Positions 46,150 to 54,818 of a DNA stretch of 59,739 nt are shown in pieces. The position numbers and the translations under genes are program-made. The notes under the pieces are model-generated. The model was given only the letters and a program-made list of their open reading frames with translations. It made no database searches and was not told the DNA's origin. Source of the stretch: Lachnospiraceae bacterium (GTDB taxonomy: Bacteria; Bacillota; Clostridia; Lachnospirales; Lachnospiraceae); assembly GCA_024403515.1 (NCBI GenBank), contig JAKSRS010000011.1:1-59739 (forward strand), given 5' to 3'. The stretch's first letter is position 1. Each line of letters begins with the position of its first letter.

Positions 46150-47366
46150 GCATCTTCTCCTGCTATATGGCCACTTGTAAATGCCCATTGTAAATTGTAA
46201 CCGCCACATAACCCGTCTACATCGGTAAGTTCACCAATTATGTATAATCCATCGATAAACTTGGACTGGAATTTTTCATCAAGTTCAGAAAGAGGAATGC
46301 CTCCTGCAGTAACCTGTGATGAACTAAAGTCATTTACACCATTACATTCAACTTTAAAATGCTTGATAGCCTTCATAATTCTTGAATAATCTTTATATGT
46401 AAGCTTATCTATCTCAGTTGAAGGTTTAATATCACAATACTTTAGTATTTCAATATTTAACTTTTTGTTTAATAAACCAATCATGAAATTTTGGATTTCA
46501 CAGTTGTTTCCAAGTAACTTTTTGGATGCAAAGAAGTTTTCCAAATCTTCTTCTTTAACACCAGGCATAAAGTCGATTTCAATAAACACTTTCTTTTTAC
46601 AATATGCATATAATGCAATTAAATGACTTAATTGAAAAGAAACAATACCTGATAAGCCATATTCAGTAAAAAGAACTTCTCCGGATGCATTTGTTATGAA
46701 GTTATTTTCGTCATAAACCGACAATACACAATCTAAACGCACACCTTTAAGGGCTGGAAAACTAACATTATCAGCCTTACATTTAATCTGTGTAAGGGCC
46801 GGTAATAAAGGCTTTATTGTGTGTCCGAAACTTTTTAAAATATCATATGAATTATTAGTTTCGTTATGTGAAAGTCCTGATTTTCCACCACAGGACATGA
46901 TTACTTTATCAAAAGAAAAACTTTCTTTGGAGTCTTTGGTTTTAAGTGTAAATTTAGTTATATTCTTTTCTATTGAAATAACTTCTTTATTGGTTAAAAC
47001 ATTGACATTAAGGTTATTCAACTCATTTCTTAATATATCAAGAACTGTTGAAGCCTGTTCACTTAACGGATAATAGTATCCGTTCTTTTCTTTAACAAGC
47101 ATTCCAAGTCTTTGAAAAAAAGAAATAAGATCGTTATTATCAAATCTTTCTAATGCCTTAGAAAGCAATTCTTCGTCGTCACAATAATATTTATCAGAAG
47201 CCAAAGCTGCATTGGTAAAATTACATTTTCCGTTGCCGGTCGATAATATCTTTTTACCAATTCTGTCATTTTTTTCAAATATTGTAACTTCACATTTATT
47301 TGTAGCGGCACAAATGGCTGCCATCATTCCGCTGGCGCCTCCGCCGATTATTGCGACAGATTTCAT
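46140..47366 (-). CDS. HI0933/BaiN-like flavoprotein
   Basis: 408 residues: VAIIGGGASGMMAAICAATNKCEVTIFEKND (FAD), RIGKKILSTGNGKCNFTN, and C-terminal VTAGGIPLSELD and GLCGGYNLQWAFTSG. Family PF03486, flavoproteins of unclear substrate, which often sit beside the COG2509 family. The start is ATG 47366; it overlaps the downstream flavoprotein gene. Confidence 0.93.
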   Translation of the reverse strand: MKSVAIIGGGASGMMAAICAATNKCEVTIFEKNDRIGKKILSTGNGKCNFTNAALASDKYYCDDEELLSKALERFDNNDLISFFQRLGMLVKEKNGYYYPLSEQASTVLDILRNELNNLNVNVLTNKEVISIEKNITKFTLKTKDSKESFSFDKVIMSCGGKSGLSHNETNNSYDILKSFGHTIKPLLPALTQIKCKADNVSFPALKGVRLDCVLSVYDENNFITNASGEVLFTEYGLSGIVSFQLSHLIALYAYCKKKVFIEIDFMPGVKEEDLENFFASKKLLGNNCEIQNFMIGLLNKKLNIEILKYCDIKPSTEIDKLTYKDYSRIMKAIKHFKVECNGVNDFSSSQVTAGGIPLSELDEKFQSKFIDGLYIIGELTDVDGLCGGYNLQWAFTSGHIAGEDACS

Positions 47367-47369
47367 AAT

Positions 47370-49022
47370 TTACCTCATCAAGTGTAAACGTTTCATTAAT
47401 GAGTAAATCTTTCTTCCGCCTGGAAGCTGATTTAACTCTGTTTCAGTAATTCCTTTTAAGACAACCATTGAAGCAAAATATACAATACAACCGATTAATA
47501 TATTAACCATAATAAGTAATCTGGAATATCCGTTTGCGGTAAAAGGAATACTTACTAAATAACAAACAAGGCCCATAATAGCGGCTGAAATAAAGGGAAT
47601 AACAAATGTTCTTATATATTCCTGACGGTAATTCAATATCTTTCTAATTGAGATTAAATTCAAAACGCAAATAACAAATGAAAAAATATTGTTTGAAAAC
47701 GCCACTGCGTAAATGTTAAGGTTTGTAAACTTGAGCAAAAGAATCAATATGCAAACATGAATAAGTAATGCAATCAAAGCATGTGTTATTGGCTCTCTTA
47801 AATGACTCATGCCCTGCAAAAGTCCATTTGTTAAGGTTGAAAATGAAAATAAAACAATACCTAATGCACCAATTCTTAACAAAATAGGGCCGGTTTCATT
47901 TGTTGATGAAAATAAAAAGTACATAAGCGAAGGTGATAAAACAGCTATACCAACAGCACAGGGAATTGAAATTAACATTGTAATTCTGATTACTTTACTA
48001 ATCTTATCCCTTGCTTCATCGTAAGCTTTTCTTTTCATGATACCGGCTACAGTTGGAACGCTCGAAGCACCCATAGCATTGGCCATAGCAATCGGTACAC
48101 CAATCAAAACAAGATATTTTCCGCTGTAAATACCCCAGTTAATAGACTTAATATCCAGTAGCCCTTTTTCAACCATAATACGGTTATATAAGTACTGATC
48201 TAAGAAGTTAGAAATGTTATTTACAGTATTACTAAGTACTACAGGAACAATTGTGCATATTAAAGCAATAAAAACTGTTGAAGTAGACTCGATCGTATGT
48301 GAAGGATCTTTATATATCTGTTTCTGAAGTTTGCGACTATAACCCTTGTAAATATATATTAAGAATAATAATCCGGCAGCCGCACCAACTGAACAGCCAA
48401 GTGTTGCACCGGCTGCACCATAAGCATTGGCATAATTAGGGTTCTGTAAAATTGCTCCTACTCTCGCGCCACGCTTTGTAAGCATATAAGATGATGATAA
48501 ACTTACGGTAATAAGAATAATCTGCTCAATAAGCTGTGAACATGCGGTGGGAACCATAGTTCCAAGACCCTGGAAATAGCCTCTAAACACACCCATAATT
48601 GCAACAATAAACAAAGTGGGCGAAAGAACCATTAAGGCAAGATTACTCATTGGCTCATTCATCGCTATTGATAGCTGCCTTGAAAAAGTGAATACAAGAA
48701 TTGATGAAATTGAACCAACACATAAAGCAAAAATTAAAGCACAATGAAATACTTTATTGGCATTTCTAAAATGACCTTTATTTACTCTTGCTGCCACGAG
48801 TTTGGAAACTGATAAAGGAATACCGTATGATGAAATCGTTAAAACGATATTGTAAATCTCATACGCTGCAGAATAATAGCTGTTTCCTACATCTCCGATA
48901 ATATAAGAAAGCGGAATTCTTTTAACCAGACCAAGCATACGTACAAGTACGCCTGCGAAGGCAAGAATACCACCCTGGATTATGAAATTGTTTAATTTAC
49001 TGTTTTTAGAATCTGAACCCAT
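47370..49022 (-). CDS. MVF/SpoVB-like lipid flippase
   Basis: 550 residues, 14 membrane helices, of the polysaccharide-export/MurJ superfamily. Motifs: GILAFAGVLVRMLGLVKRIPLSYIIG and FRGYFQGLGTMVPTACSQLIEQI. The best match by pattern is the SpoVB/stage V and YtgP type, probable lipid II or polymer-lipid exporters. It lies 3 bp before the flavoprotein gene and shares 1 bp with ybeY. Confidence 0.88.
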   Translation of the reverse strand: MGSDSKNSKLNNFIIQGGILAFAGVLVRMLGLVKRIPLSYIIGDVGNSYYSAAYEIYNIVLTISSYGIPLSVSKLVAARVNKGHFRNANKVFHCALIFALCVGSISSILVFTFSRQLSIAMNEPMSNLALMVLSPTLFIVAIMGVFRGYFQGLGTMVPTACSQLIEQIILITVSLSSSYMLTKRGARVGAILQNPNYANAYGAAGATLGCSVGAAAGLLFLIYIYKGYSRKLQKQIYKDPSHTIESTSTVFIALICTIVPVVLSNTVNNISNFLDQYLYNRIMVEKGLLDIKSINWGIYSGKYLVLIGVPIAMANAMGASSVPTVAGIMKRKAYDEARDKISKVIRITMLISIPCAVGIAVLSPSLMYFLFSSTNETGPILLRIGALGIVLFSFSTLTNGLLQGMSHLREPITHALIALLIHVCILILLLKFTNLNIYAVAFSNNIFSFVICVLNLISIRKILNYRQEYIRTFVIPFISAAIMGLVCYLVSIPFTANGYSRLLIMVNILIGCIVYFASMVVLKGITETELNQLPGGRKIYSLMKRLHLMR

Positions 49023-49531
49023 TAGCCATTCTCTCTGGTTATATTTAATGATTTAAGAATTTCTTCCTGCTTGGTTTCCATTACAAGTCTTTCATCATCT
49101 TCCATATGATCGTAACCAAGAAGATGCAATAAAGAATGTGTAATCAAAAAAGCTGTTTCGCGACGAACGGAATGATTGTATTCCTGCGCCTGTGAAATAA
49201 CATGATCGATGCTTATCATGATATCTCCAAGAATAAGCTCGTCAGTTTCAGGATCAAAATAATCTGCTTCATTTCCTTCTATGAAAGAAAAATCCGAAGG
49301 ACTTTCAAAATCAAGTGACGGAAACGAAAGCACATCTGTCGATTTATCTATATCTCTAAATTCTTTGTTTACGCTCTGAATATTTTCATCGTCAGTAAAT
49401 GAAACATTTAGAGATATATCTGAGTAAGGAACATTTTCGTATTCTAATGTCTTTACGGTTAAATCCTTAATTAGTTTTTCAATATCAAAGTCAAAAGAAA
49501 AATCAGTTTCATTATCAACGTAAAAAGTCAT
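49022..49531 (-). CDS. ybeY: Endoribonuclease YbeY
   Basis: 169 residues with the zinc motif HSLLHLLGYDH (H-x3-H-x5-H) near the C terminus and the preceding VLSFPS and LGDIMISIDHV blocks. Acts in 16S rRNA 3' maturation and ribosome quality control. Downstream of the PgpH-like gene, overlapping it by 17 bp. Confidence 0.95.
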   Translation of the reverse strand: MTFYVDNETDFSFDFDIEKLIKDLTVKTLEYENVPYSDISLNVSFTDDENIQSVNKEFRDIDKSTDVLSFPSLDFESPSDFSFIEGNEADYFDPETDELILGDIMISIDHVISQAQEYNHSVRRETAFLITHSLLHLLGYDHMEDDERLVMETKQEEILKSLNITRENG

Positions 49532-50765
49532 AATATAATCTTTCCCTCTTCATAATTTCCTTAATATTTCTATAGTCTTTTTTTGTAAGGTCTGAATCAT
49601 CAAGCGTTGATATAAAATATTCTTTTTCAAACAATGAATCAATAACCTTGTTATAATCAACATCAATTTTGGAATTCTGGTTAAACAATTTCATTAATGT
49701 TGAAATCAAAGTATCGCTTATATAAACAATACTGGTTTCTTTACTTACAAGCTTATCCGTGTTTTCAAAGTATTCCATTAATGTTTCTCTGGCCTGTGGA
49801 GGAAATTCATTGTCTCTAATGAAGTCTTCGCACTGTTCATTAGTCATGTTATAAACATTCTTTATACGATGGTAATAAGCACAGTTCTTGGCGAGATTCA
49901 CATCACAATTATCAATTGCTTTGGCCATTCTTTCAACTAAGTAAGCGGTATGTATAGAACGCATATACTCTTTAGGATTATTTTCCTTTAGTTGAACAAA
50001 AATCTTGTATTCCTGATCGTTAAGTTCTAAGAATTTGTTGCGATACTTATTAGCAATATGATCATTAAAGTATTTTAAAAATCCAAATAAAACAATACCG
50101 TTAATTATCATATTGGCCGATGGAATGATAAATTGTTCAAAAGAAAAATCAATATTCTTCAAAAGAACAAATCCGCATATTTCAAAGCAAAACTGCGATA
50201 CAATTGAGATTATTAAAGCGGAAAAGAAACTAAAGTTTTCGTCAAGTGTTCTAAATAACATAATTGCGATTATTGTAGCTGAAAAATATACAATGAAAGC
50301 AATTGAACCCTTAGATGCTGATAATAAACAGGTATTAATAATAAGTGTTGAAATAGCAGCAAGCCCTGTAAAAGGCTCGGAAAAAACTGCTAACATTACT
50401 CCAAAACAGGGAAAAGCCCATGCACCTTCGTCCATCAGCGGAAAGATAACTGATAAAACCAGAGTTAAACAATATAGATGAAAGAATCTCACGGGATGAT
50501 CATTATTATCATAATTTAATGTTCTGTGTAAATTTCCTGATACATAGGTATATACAAATCCGGATACTGTTATTGAACTAAAAACCAAAGTCTGAATTAT
50601 TTCACCGGTTTCTTTACCATACACAAAAGAGGCTCCTACATATAAAATTACTGTAAGGAACCACATTACTGTCGCGGTTACACCGATGACATGATTATTA
50701 TGAGCTTTCGATTTATCGCTTGCTGTTTTGTTTTCTGTTTGCTTGTCTTGTTTCATATTTTTCAT
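49515..50765 (-). CDS. Degenerate PgpH-like (7TMR-HD) membrane protein
   Basis: About 416 residues. Six or seven membrane helices fill residues 20-235, followed by a region with the shape of an HD domain: SIHTAYLVERMAKAI (His at about 272) and NCAYYHRIKNV (about 294-303). In PgpH the latter reads YYHDIGK; here the catalytic HD aspartate is Arg300, and the later paired histidines are not visible. The large extracellular domain of PgpH is missing. Position between phoH and ybeY is that of pgpH. Start at 50765 is uncertain. Confidence 0.75.
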   Translation of the reverse strand: MKNMKQDKQTENKTASDKSKAHNNHVIGVTATVMWFLTVILYVGASFVYGKETGEIIQTLVFSSITVSGFVYTYVSGNLHRTLNYDNNDHPVRFFHLYCLTLVLSVIFPLMDEGAWAFPCFGVMLAVFSEPFTGLAAISTLIINTCLLSASKGSIAFIVYFSATIIAIMLFRTLDENFSFFSALIISIVSQFCFEICGFVLLKNIDFSFEQFIIPSANMIINGIVLFGFLKYFNDHIANKYRNKFLELNDQEYKIFVQLKENNPKEYMRSIHTAYLVERMAKAIDNCDVNLAKNCAYYHRIKNVYNMTNEQCEDFIRDNEFPPQARETLMEYFENTDKLVSKETSIVYISDTLISTLMKLFNQNSKIDVDYNKVIDSLFEKEYFISTLDDSDLTKKDYRNIKEIMKRERLYYDFLR

Positions 50766-51690
50766 ACGCTGTAACAATTGATTGAACTAAAGGATGACGG
50801 ACAACATCTTTACTTGATAATTCGCAAATTGAAATGCCATCTATTTTCTTTAATACTTTAGTAGCAACCTCGAGTCCGCTTGTTACGTCCTTTGGAAGAT
50901 CTTTTTGTGATGAGTCACCGGTAATAACAACTTTGGACCCAAAACCGATTCGTGTTAAAAACATTTTCATCTGTGCAGGTGTTGTATTCTGTGCCTCGTC
51001 AAGAATTATATAAGCATCATCAAGTGTACGTCCTCGCATATAAGCTAAAGGAGCTACTTCGATTAGCCCTTTTTCCATGTTCTTCTGGAAAGTTTCGCCA
51101 CCCATAATCTGATAAAGAGCATCGTATAAAGGTCTTAAATATGGATCAACCTTACTTTGTAAATCACCTGGAAGAAATCCCAATTTTTCTCCGGCTTCAA
51201 TGGCAGGTCTTGTAAGAATAATCTTATTGACTTCATTATTCTTGAATGCAGTAATCGCCATAGCCATAGCCAGATATGTTTTACCGGTACCTGCAGGGCC
51301 GATTCCAAAAACAACCATATCTTTTTTCATTGCATCAACGTATTCCTTTTGTCCAATTGTCTTGGGCTTTATGGGTTTTCCGCTGATTGTATGACATATT
51401 ACTTCTTTATCAATTGCTTCCAAAGCTTTTTCATTATTTTCTTTACTTAATGAAATTGCATAGTTAAGGCTTTGTTCATCTATATCTTTATTCATATTAT
51501 TCACCTTAAGTAACTCCATAATCATAGATGCTGCACTATTAATGTGCATTTCATCACCACAAATCTTTAAAACACCATCTCTGTTTACAAGGATTACATT
51601 TAACTGGTTTTCGATTTTTTCAAGATACCTGTCATTTTCACCAAACAACTTCTTTATCTGTTCACTTGTTAAATCAAGTACTAATTCCAT
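50713..51690 (-). CDS. phoH: PhoH-family ATPase
   Basis: 325 residues. Walker A GIGPAGTGKTYLAMA, Walker B YIILDEAQNTTPAQMK, and GDSSQKDLP. The N-terminal small domain is typical. Starts at ATG 51690 behind GGAG; an in-frame TTG 15 bp earlier is less likely. It is the first gene of the ybeY run. Confidence 0.96.
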   Translation of the reverse strand: MELVLDLTSEQIKKLFGENDRYLEKIENQLNVILVNRDGVLKICGDEMHINSAASMIMELLKVNNMNKDIDEQSLNYAISLSKENNEKALEAIDKEVICHTISGKPIKPKTIGQKEYVDAMKKDMVVFGIGPAGTGKTYLAMAMAITAFKNNEVNKIILTRPAIEAGEKLGFLPGDLQSKVDPYLRPLYDALYQIMGGETFQKNMEKGLIEVAPLAYMRGRTLDDAYIILDEAQNTTPAQMKMFLTRIGFGSKVVITGDSSQKDLPKDVTSGLEVATKVLKKIDGISICELSSKDVVRHPLVQSIVTAYEKYETRQANRKQNSKR

Positions 51691-51708
51691 CAATTTCTCC
51701 AACAAAAA

Positions 51709-51744
51709 GGGATACTATCCCACAATCATACAGAATATATTATA
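51709..51744 (-). promoter_or_regulatory. phoH promoter and 5' UTR palindrome
   Basis: TATAAT at 51744-51739 (minus strand), without a good -35 box. The short transcript then carries GGGATAGTATCCC (51721-51709), which is followed by TTTTTG and lies next to the phoH ribosome site. Confidence 0.5.
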
Positions 51745-51826
51745 CATCAATTTGTTTTATTCTGCTATAAATTATTTTATTCAACTAATTAAAAATGAAT
51801 GATTAAATTTCATTATCAAAATAAAA

Positions 51827-51893
51827 AACCCTTCGATTTTGAGGTAACACCAAAAAGAAAGGATCTTGAGTTTACCTTATTATCGAAGGGGTT
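51827..51893 (-). terminator. Large structured terminator after the DUF2798-like gene
   Basis: An outer stem, AACCCTTCGAT (51827-51837) with ATCGAAGGGGTT (51882-51893, one bulged G), and an inner stem, AGGTAA (51842-51847) with TTACCT (51872-51877), enclose a 24-nt loop. On the minus strand TTTTTTATTTTG follows. Much longer than the other terminators in this window. Confidence 0.75.
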
Positions 51894-51908
51894 AAAAATT
51901 ATATTAGA

Positions 51909-52376
51909 TTATTTAGGTTTTTTAATAACAAACTTTATAAATAAAGGTTGGAAAATAATAATTGCAGCATATCCAACTACTAAACAAACAGCTAATGACT
52001 TCGGAAGAACTCTGATTAATGGAGGTACCGCTCCGACCGGAGCATGCTTAGCAGCCATATTAAGCATAAAAGTTTCCATCACAATAGTAATAATCGGAGT
52101 ATATATGATATCTGATGGAATTGCGCTTAATAATGTACCTTTAAAACTTTGTGGACTTGTTTTAAATAAACCACAAAACCAGTCTCCGATATTTTTAATC
52201 GGTAGGCAAAAACCAATTATCAAAGATATTATCAAAGATATTGCAAAAGAAAGTAACCAGGTTGGTAATGTAAAATGACCACTTAAACAAGTTCCAACAA
52301 GCGATAGTGTAAAGCTCATTGCACAACCCATCAATGCGTTAATTATAAGGCCTTTCTTTCTCATCTCTTTTTTCAT
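51909..52376 (-). CDS. DUF2798-like small membrane protein
   Basis: 155 residues with four membrane helices arranged as two similar halves (INALMGCAMSFTLSLVGTCLSG... and SAIPSDIIYTPIITIVME...), the DUF2798 pattern. GAGGAAGAGT precedes the ATG. Function unknown. A long plus-strand frame opposite it is a shadow. Confidence 0.8.
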   Translation of the reverse strand: MKKEMRKKGLIINALMGCAMSFTLSLVGTCLSGHFTLPTWLLSFAISLIISLIIGFCLPIKNIGDWFCGLFKTSPQSFKGTLLSAIPSDIIYTPIITIVMETFMLNMAAKHAPVGAVPPLIRVLPKSLAVCLVVGYAAIIIFQPLFIKFVIKKPK

Positions 52377-52439
52377 ACTCTTCCTCGCTTTTTGTTTTTA
52401 ATTTATCAAAAAAACATTAACGATAAAGAAAATTTAAAT

Positions 52440-54530
52440 TTAAAGTTCTTTTACATAAAGATATAACGTCTGATTTACATCAGTATAATCATTTGCGGGA
52501 ATCATTTCTAACATTACCTGCTTATAATCATCTTCATATTTTCTTCTGTAAAAAACTTTAAGTGAAGAATTACCCATCTTGAAATATGAACTTAAAAACT
52601 CAAGATCAGTGTTTGCATTATAATTAGCAAGATCTTCCGGATGAACCTGACCACTTAAACCGAAGTTTATAAACCACTGAGAAATTGTATCCGAAAAACC
52701 TTTATCAGCAGTCTGCTCTCTTGCATCTACATTTACTATCTGATATGAATCCTTTGTTATGTTTATTCGAAGTATCTTGGTAAATAAAGCGCAAAGTGCA
52801 ACGTGTGCATCGGTCTGACCGCGTCTGTCGACACCTTTCTTCTGGTAATATTTAGTTTTGTCCTCATACATCTTTTTATCAGCCATAACAGCAATCTGAT
52901 GTAGGGATAAATCTGCCGCATCCTTTCTTTGGACATAACCGCATGAAATCGTTATAGATTCAATATATTTTCCTGCCCATGAAGAAGTTTTTTCTTTAAA
53001 ATCATCAACTATCTTTTCAAGTCTTTCACTATCAGTGTAAATCATAGCAACAAACTCGTCGCCGCCTGTTCTATATACATTACCATATGAACCAAAACAC
53101 TGTTTAATACATTCGCTTGCACCTAAAAGCAACTCATCTCCGGCTTCATGGCCAAGGGAATCGTTTGAAACTTTAAGACCATTAACGTCAAAAGAAAAAT
53201 AAACGAAATTATCGCGTAAGCCATCTTTTTTAAGCTTAGTTATCTCATCTTCGTAAGCATGACGATTAAGTAATCCGGTAAGCTCATCTGTGTTGGATTT
53301 TTTAATCCATTTTTCGACGTTCTTTTTCTCTTCATCTATGTTTCTTATAGCATATATAACTAACGATAAAGGTTCGCTTACAGAATCACCAATTCTAATA
53401 TACTGGGCTCTAAACCAGCCTGTATCTTTATGGCGAAATTCAGCTGAAATAATCTTTTCATTCTTCATTCTTGAAGCTAAAGAAGATAAATCAGTATATG
53501 CAAGGAAGCTTTCCTTGTGTTCATCAATTATGTTTTCGTATAAGTTTTTATTTAAATCAGAATGAGGATCCTTGGATAAATCAAGTTTTTCATTTACAGT
53601 TTCACTCAAATCAAGCTTACGTACAGTCTTATTCTTTAAATCTACATAGTTGACATGCGAATAAATACCAGCCATCGATTCAAGAATGTTGTACTGATTG
53701 ACTATCTTTTTATCCAAAGCTTCGTTTTGCTTTTTAAACCTATTAAGAACCTTGTTTTGAAGCATAACAAATATAAAGATATCTGCAATTGTAATACCTA
53801 CATAAGTTGTTCCTACACCATAAGCAGCTTCAATTAATGCGCCGGTAATCATTGTAAGAATATATCCGACAACAGCAATAAGGTCGCGTATACCAATAGT
53901 TTTAATATTTGCAATACAATATCCGGTCATTAAAAATACAGTTGCAACAGGTATAACTGTAACAAGATCATATAATGAGCCTGTTTTATAATGGCCATCT
54001 TCAATAATAAAGGCGTTACCTGTTAGTGCCAAAGTCCATGTAAAAAAATAAGCAAACACATTACAAACAAGGCAAATTTTAGATAATTTAACGGCCATTT
54101 TTAAGCCATACATACTGTCGAGATAACTTGCCAGATAAATAATAAAAATAGCAGCAAGAACAGACCCCATGGTTAGGGACGAAATAATATAAACATAAGT
54201 TATATCATGATATGCAAGCGCACCATCCATTGCCCATGTAAGAAAATCAAAAAACAGAGCAACCATAGTAGCTAGCATAAGACATAAAAAGAGCCTGGTA
54301 GTTTTGGTCTGCAAAGCTCTTTCCAATACAAGATTAGCTACAAGCATTATTAATACAATAATACTGATAACATCCATACAAACAGTACCTAAAGCAACTA
54401 GAGCGTTTTGCTTAGGTTCATATATAAACGACAAAACAAAAATCACACTAACAAATATTGTCGCACAAAAAATTACAATTATTCTTTCAAGAATTTTCCT
54501 TCTTGAAAACTTTTTACTTTTTGCTTCCAT
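52440..54530 (-). CDS. Membrane diguanylate cyclase (GGDEF)
   Basis: 696 residues. About eight membrane helices (20-260), a PAS-like region (about 280-400), and a GGDEF domain (about 415-570) with NTDELTGLLNRHAYEDEI and GGDEF at residues 489-493. No RxxD inhibitory site is visible ahead of GGDEF. A further C-terminal region of about 125 residues resembles a second sensor. It should make c-di-GMP from GTP. Ribosome site AAGGAA. Confidence 0.87.
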   Translation of the reverse strand: MEAKSKKFSRRKILERIIVIFCATIFVSVIFVLSFIYEPKQNALVALGTVCMDVISIIVLIMLVANLVLERALQTKTTRLFLCLMLATMVALFFDFLTWAMDGALAYHDITYVYIISSLTMGSVLAAIFIIYLASYLDSMYGLKMAVKLSKICLVCNVFAYFFTWTLALTGNAFIIEDGHYKTGSLYDLVTVIPVATVFLMTGYCIANIKTIGIRDLIAVVGYILTMITGALIEAAYGVGTTYVGITIADIFIFVMLQNKVLNRFKKQNEALDKKIVNQYNILESMAGIYSHVNYVDLKNKTVRKLDLSETVNEKLDLSKDPHSDLNKNLYENIIDEHKESFLAYTDLSSLASRMKNEKIISAEFRHKDTGWFRAQYIRIGDSVSEPLSLVIYAIRNIDEEKKNVEKWIKKSNTDELTGLLNRHAYEDEITKLKKDGLRDNFVYFSFDVNGLKVSNDSLGHEAGDELLLGASECIKQCFGSYGNVYRTGGDEFVAMIYTDSERLEKIVDDFKEKTSSWAGKYIESITISCGYVQRKDAADLSLHQIAVMADKKMYEDKTKYYQKKGVDRRGQTDAHVALCALFTKILRINITKDSYQIVNVDAREQTADKGFSDTISQWFINFGLSGQVHPEDLANYNANTDLEFLSSYFKMGNSSLKVFYRRKYEDDYKQVMLEMIPANDYTDVNQTLYLYVKEL

Positions 54531-54791
54531 CGGAATTTCCTTATAAACACTTATATCTTTATGTCCATACTCTTACTTATATTGCTATAAATGGGGAAAA
54601 ATATCAATACAATTACTAAAAAAAACGAAAAATCAGAAGGCTTTATTATTACATAAATAATCGTCAGATAATATAATATCGATATTAAAAATAAATTTTC
54701 TTATTAAAAATGAAAGACTATTTCTTATGAAAATTCTTATAAAAATAATAAAGAATTTTCTTTTTTATTCAGGAATAGAGAAAGATAAATA
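54531..54791. other. AT-rich gap between the GGDEF and GT39 genes
   Basis: About 260 bp of very AT-rich sequence with no credible gene. It holds a weak minus-strand promoter candidate for the GGDEF gene (TATCAA complement at 54602-54607) and short A/T-rich dyads. Confidence 0.4.
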
Positions 54792-54817
54792 AAGGTGGAG
54801 GAAATATCCTCCACCTT
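54792..54817 (-). terminator. Terminator of the GT39-like gene
   Basis: AAGGTGGAGGA (54792-54802) pairs with TCCTCCACCTT (54807-54817), loop of 4, then TTATTTATC on the minus strand. Confidence 0.9.
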
Positions 54818-54818
54818 A

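Noticed and set aside
51799..52278. A 159-residue plus-strand frame
   Set aside because: It is antisense to the DUF2798-like gene, which has a good ribosome site and family pattern; the plus frame has no recognisable domain.
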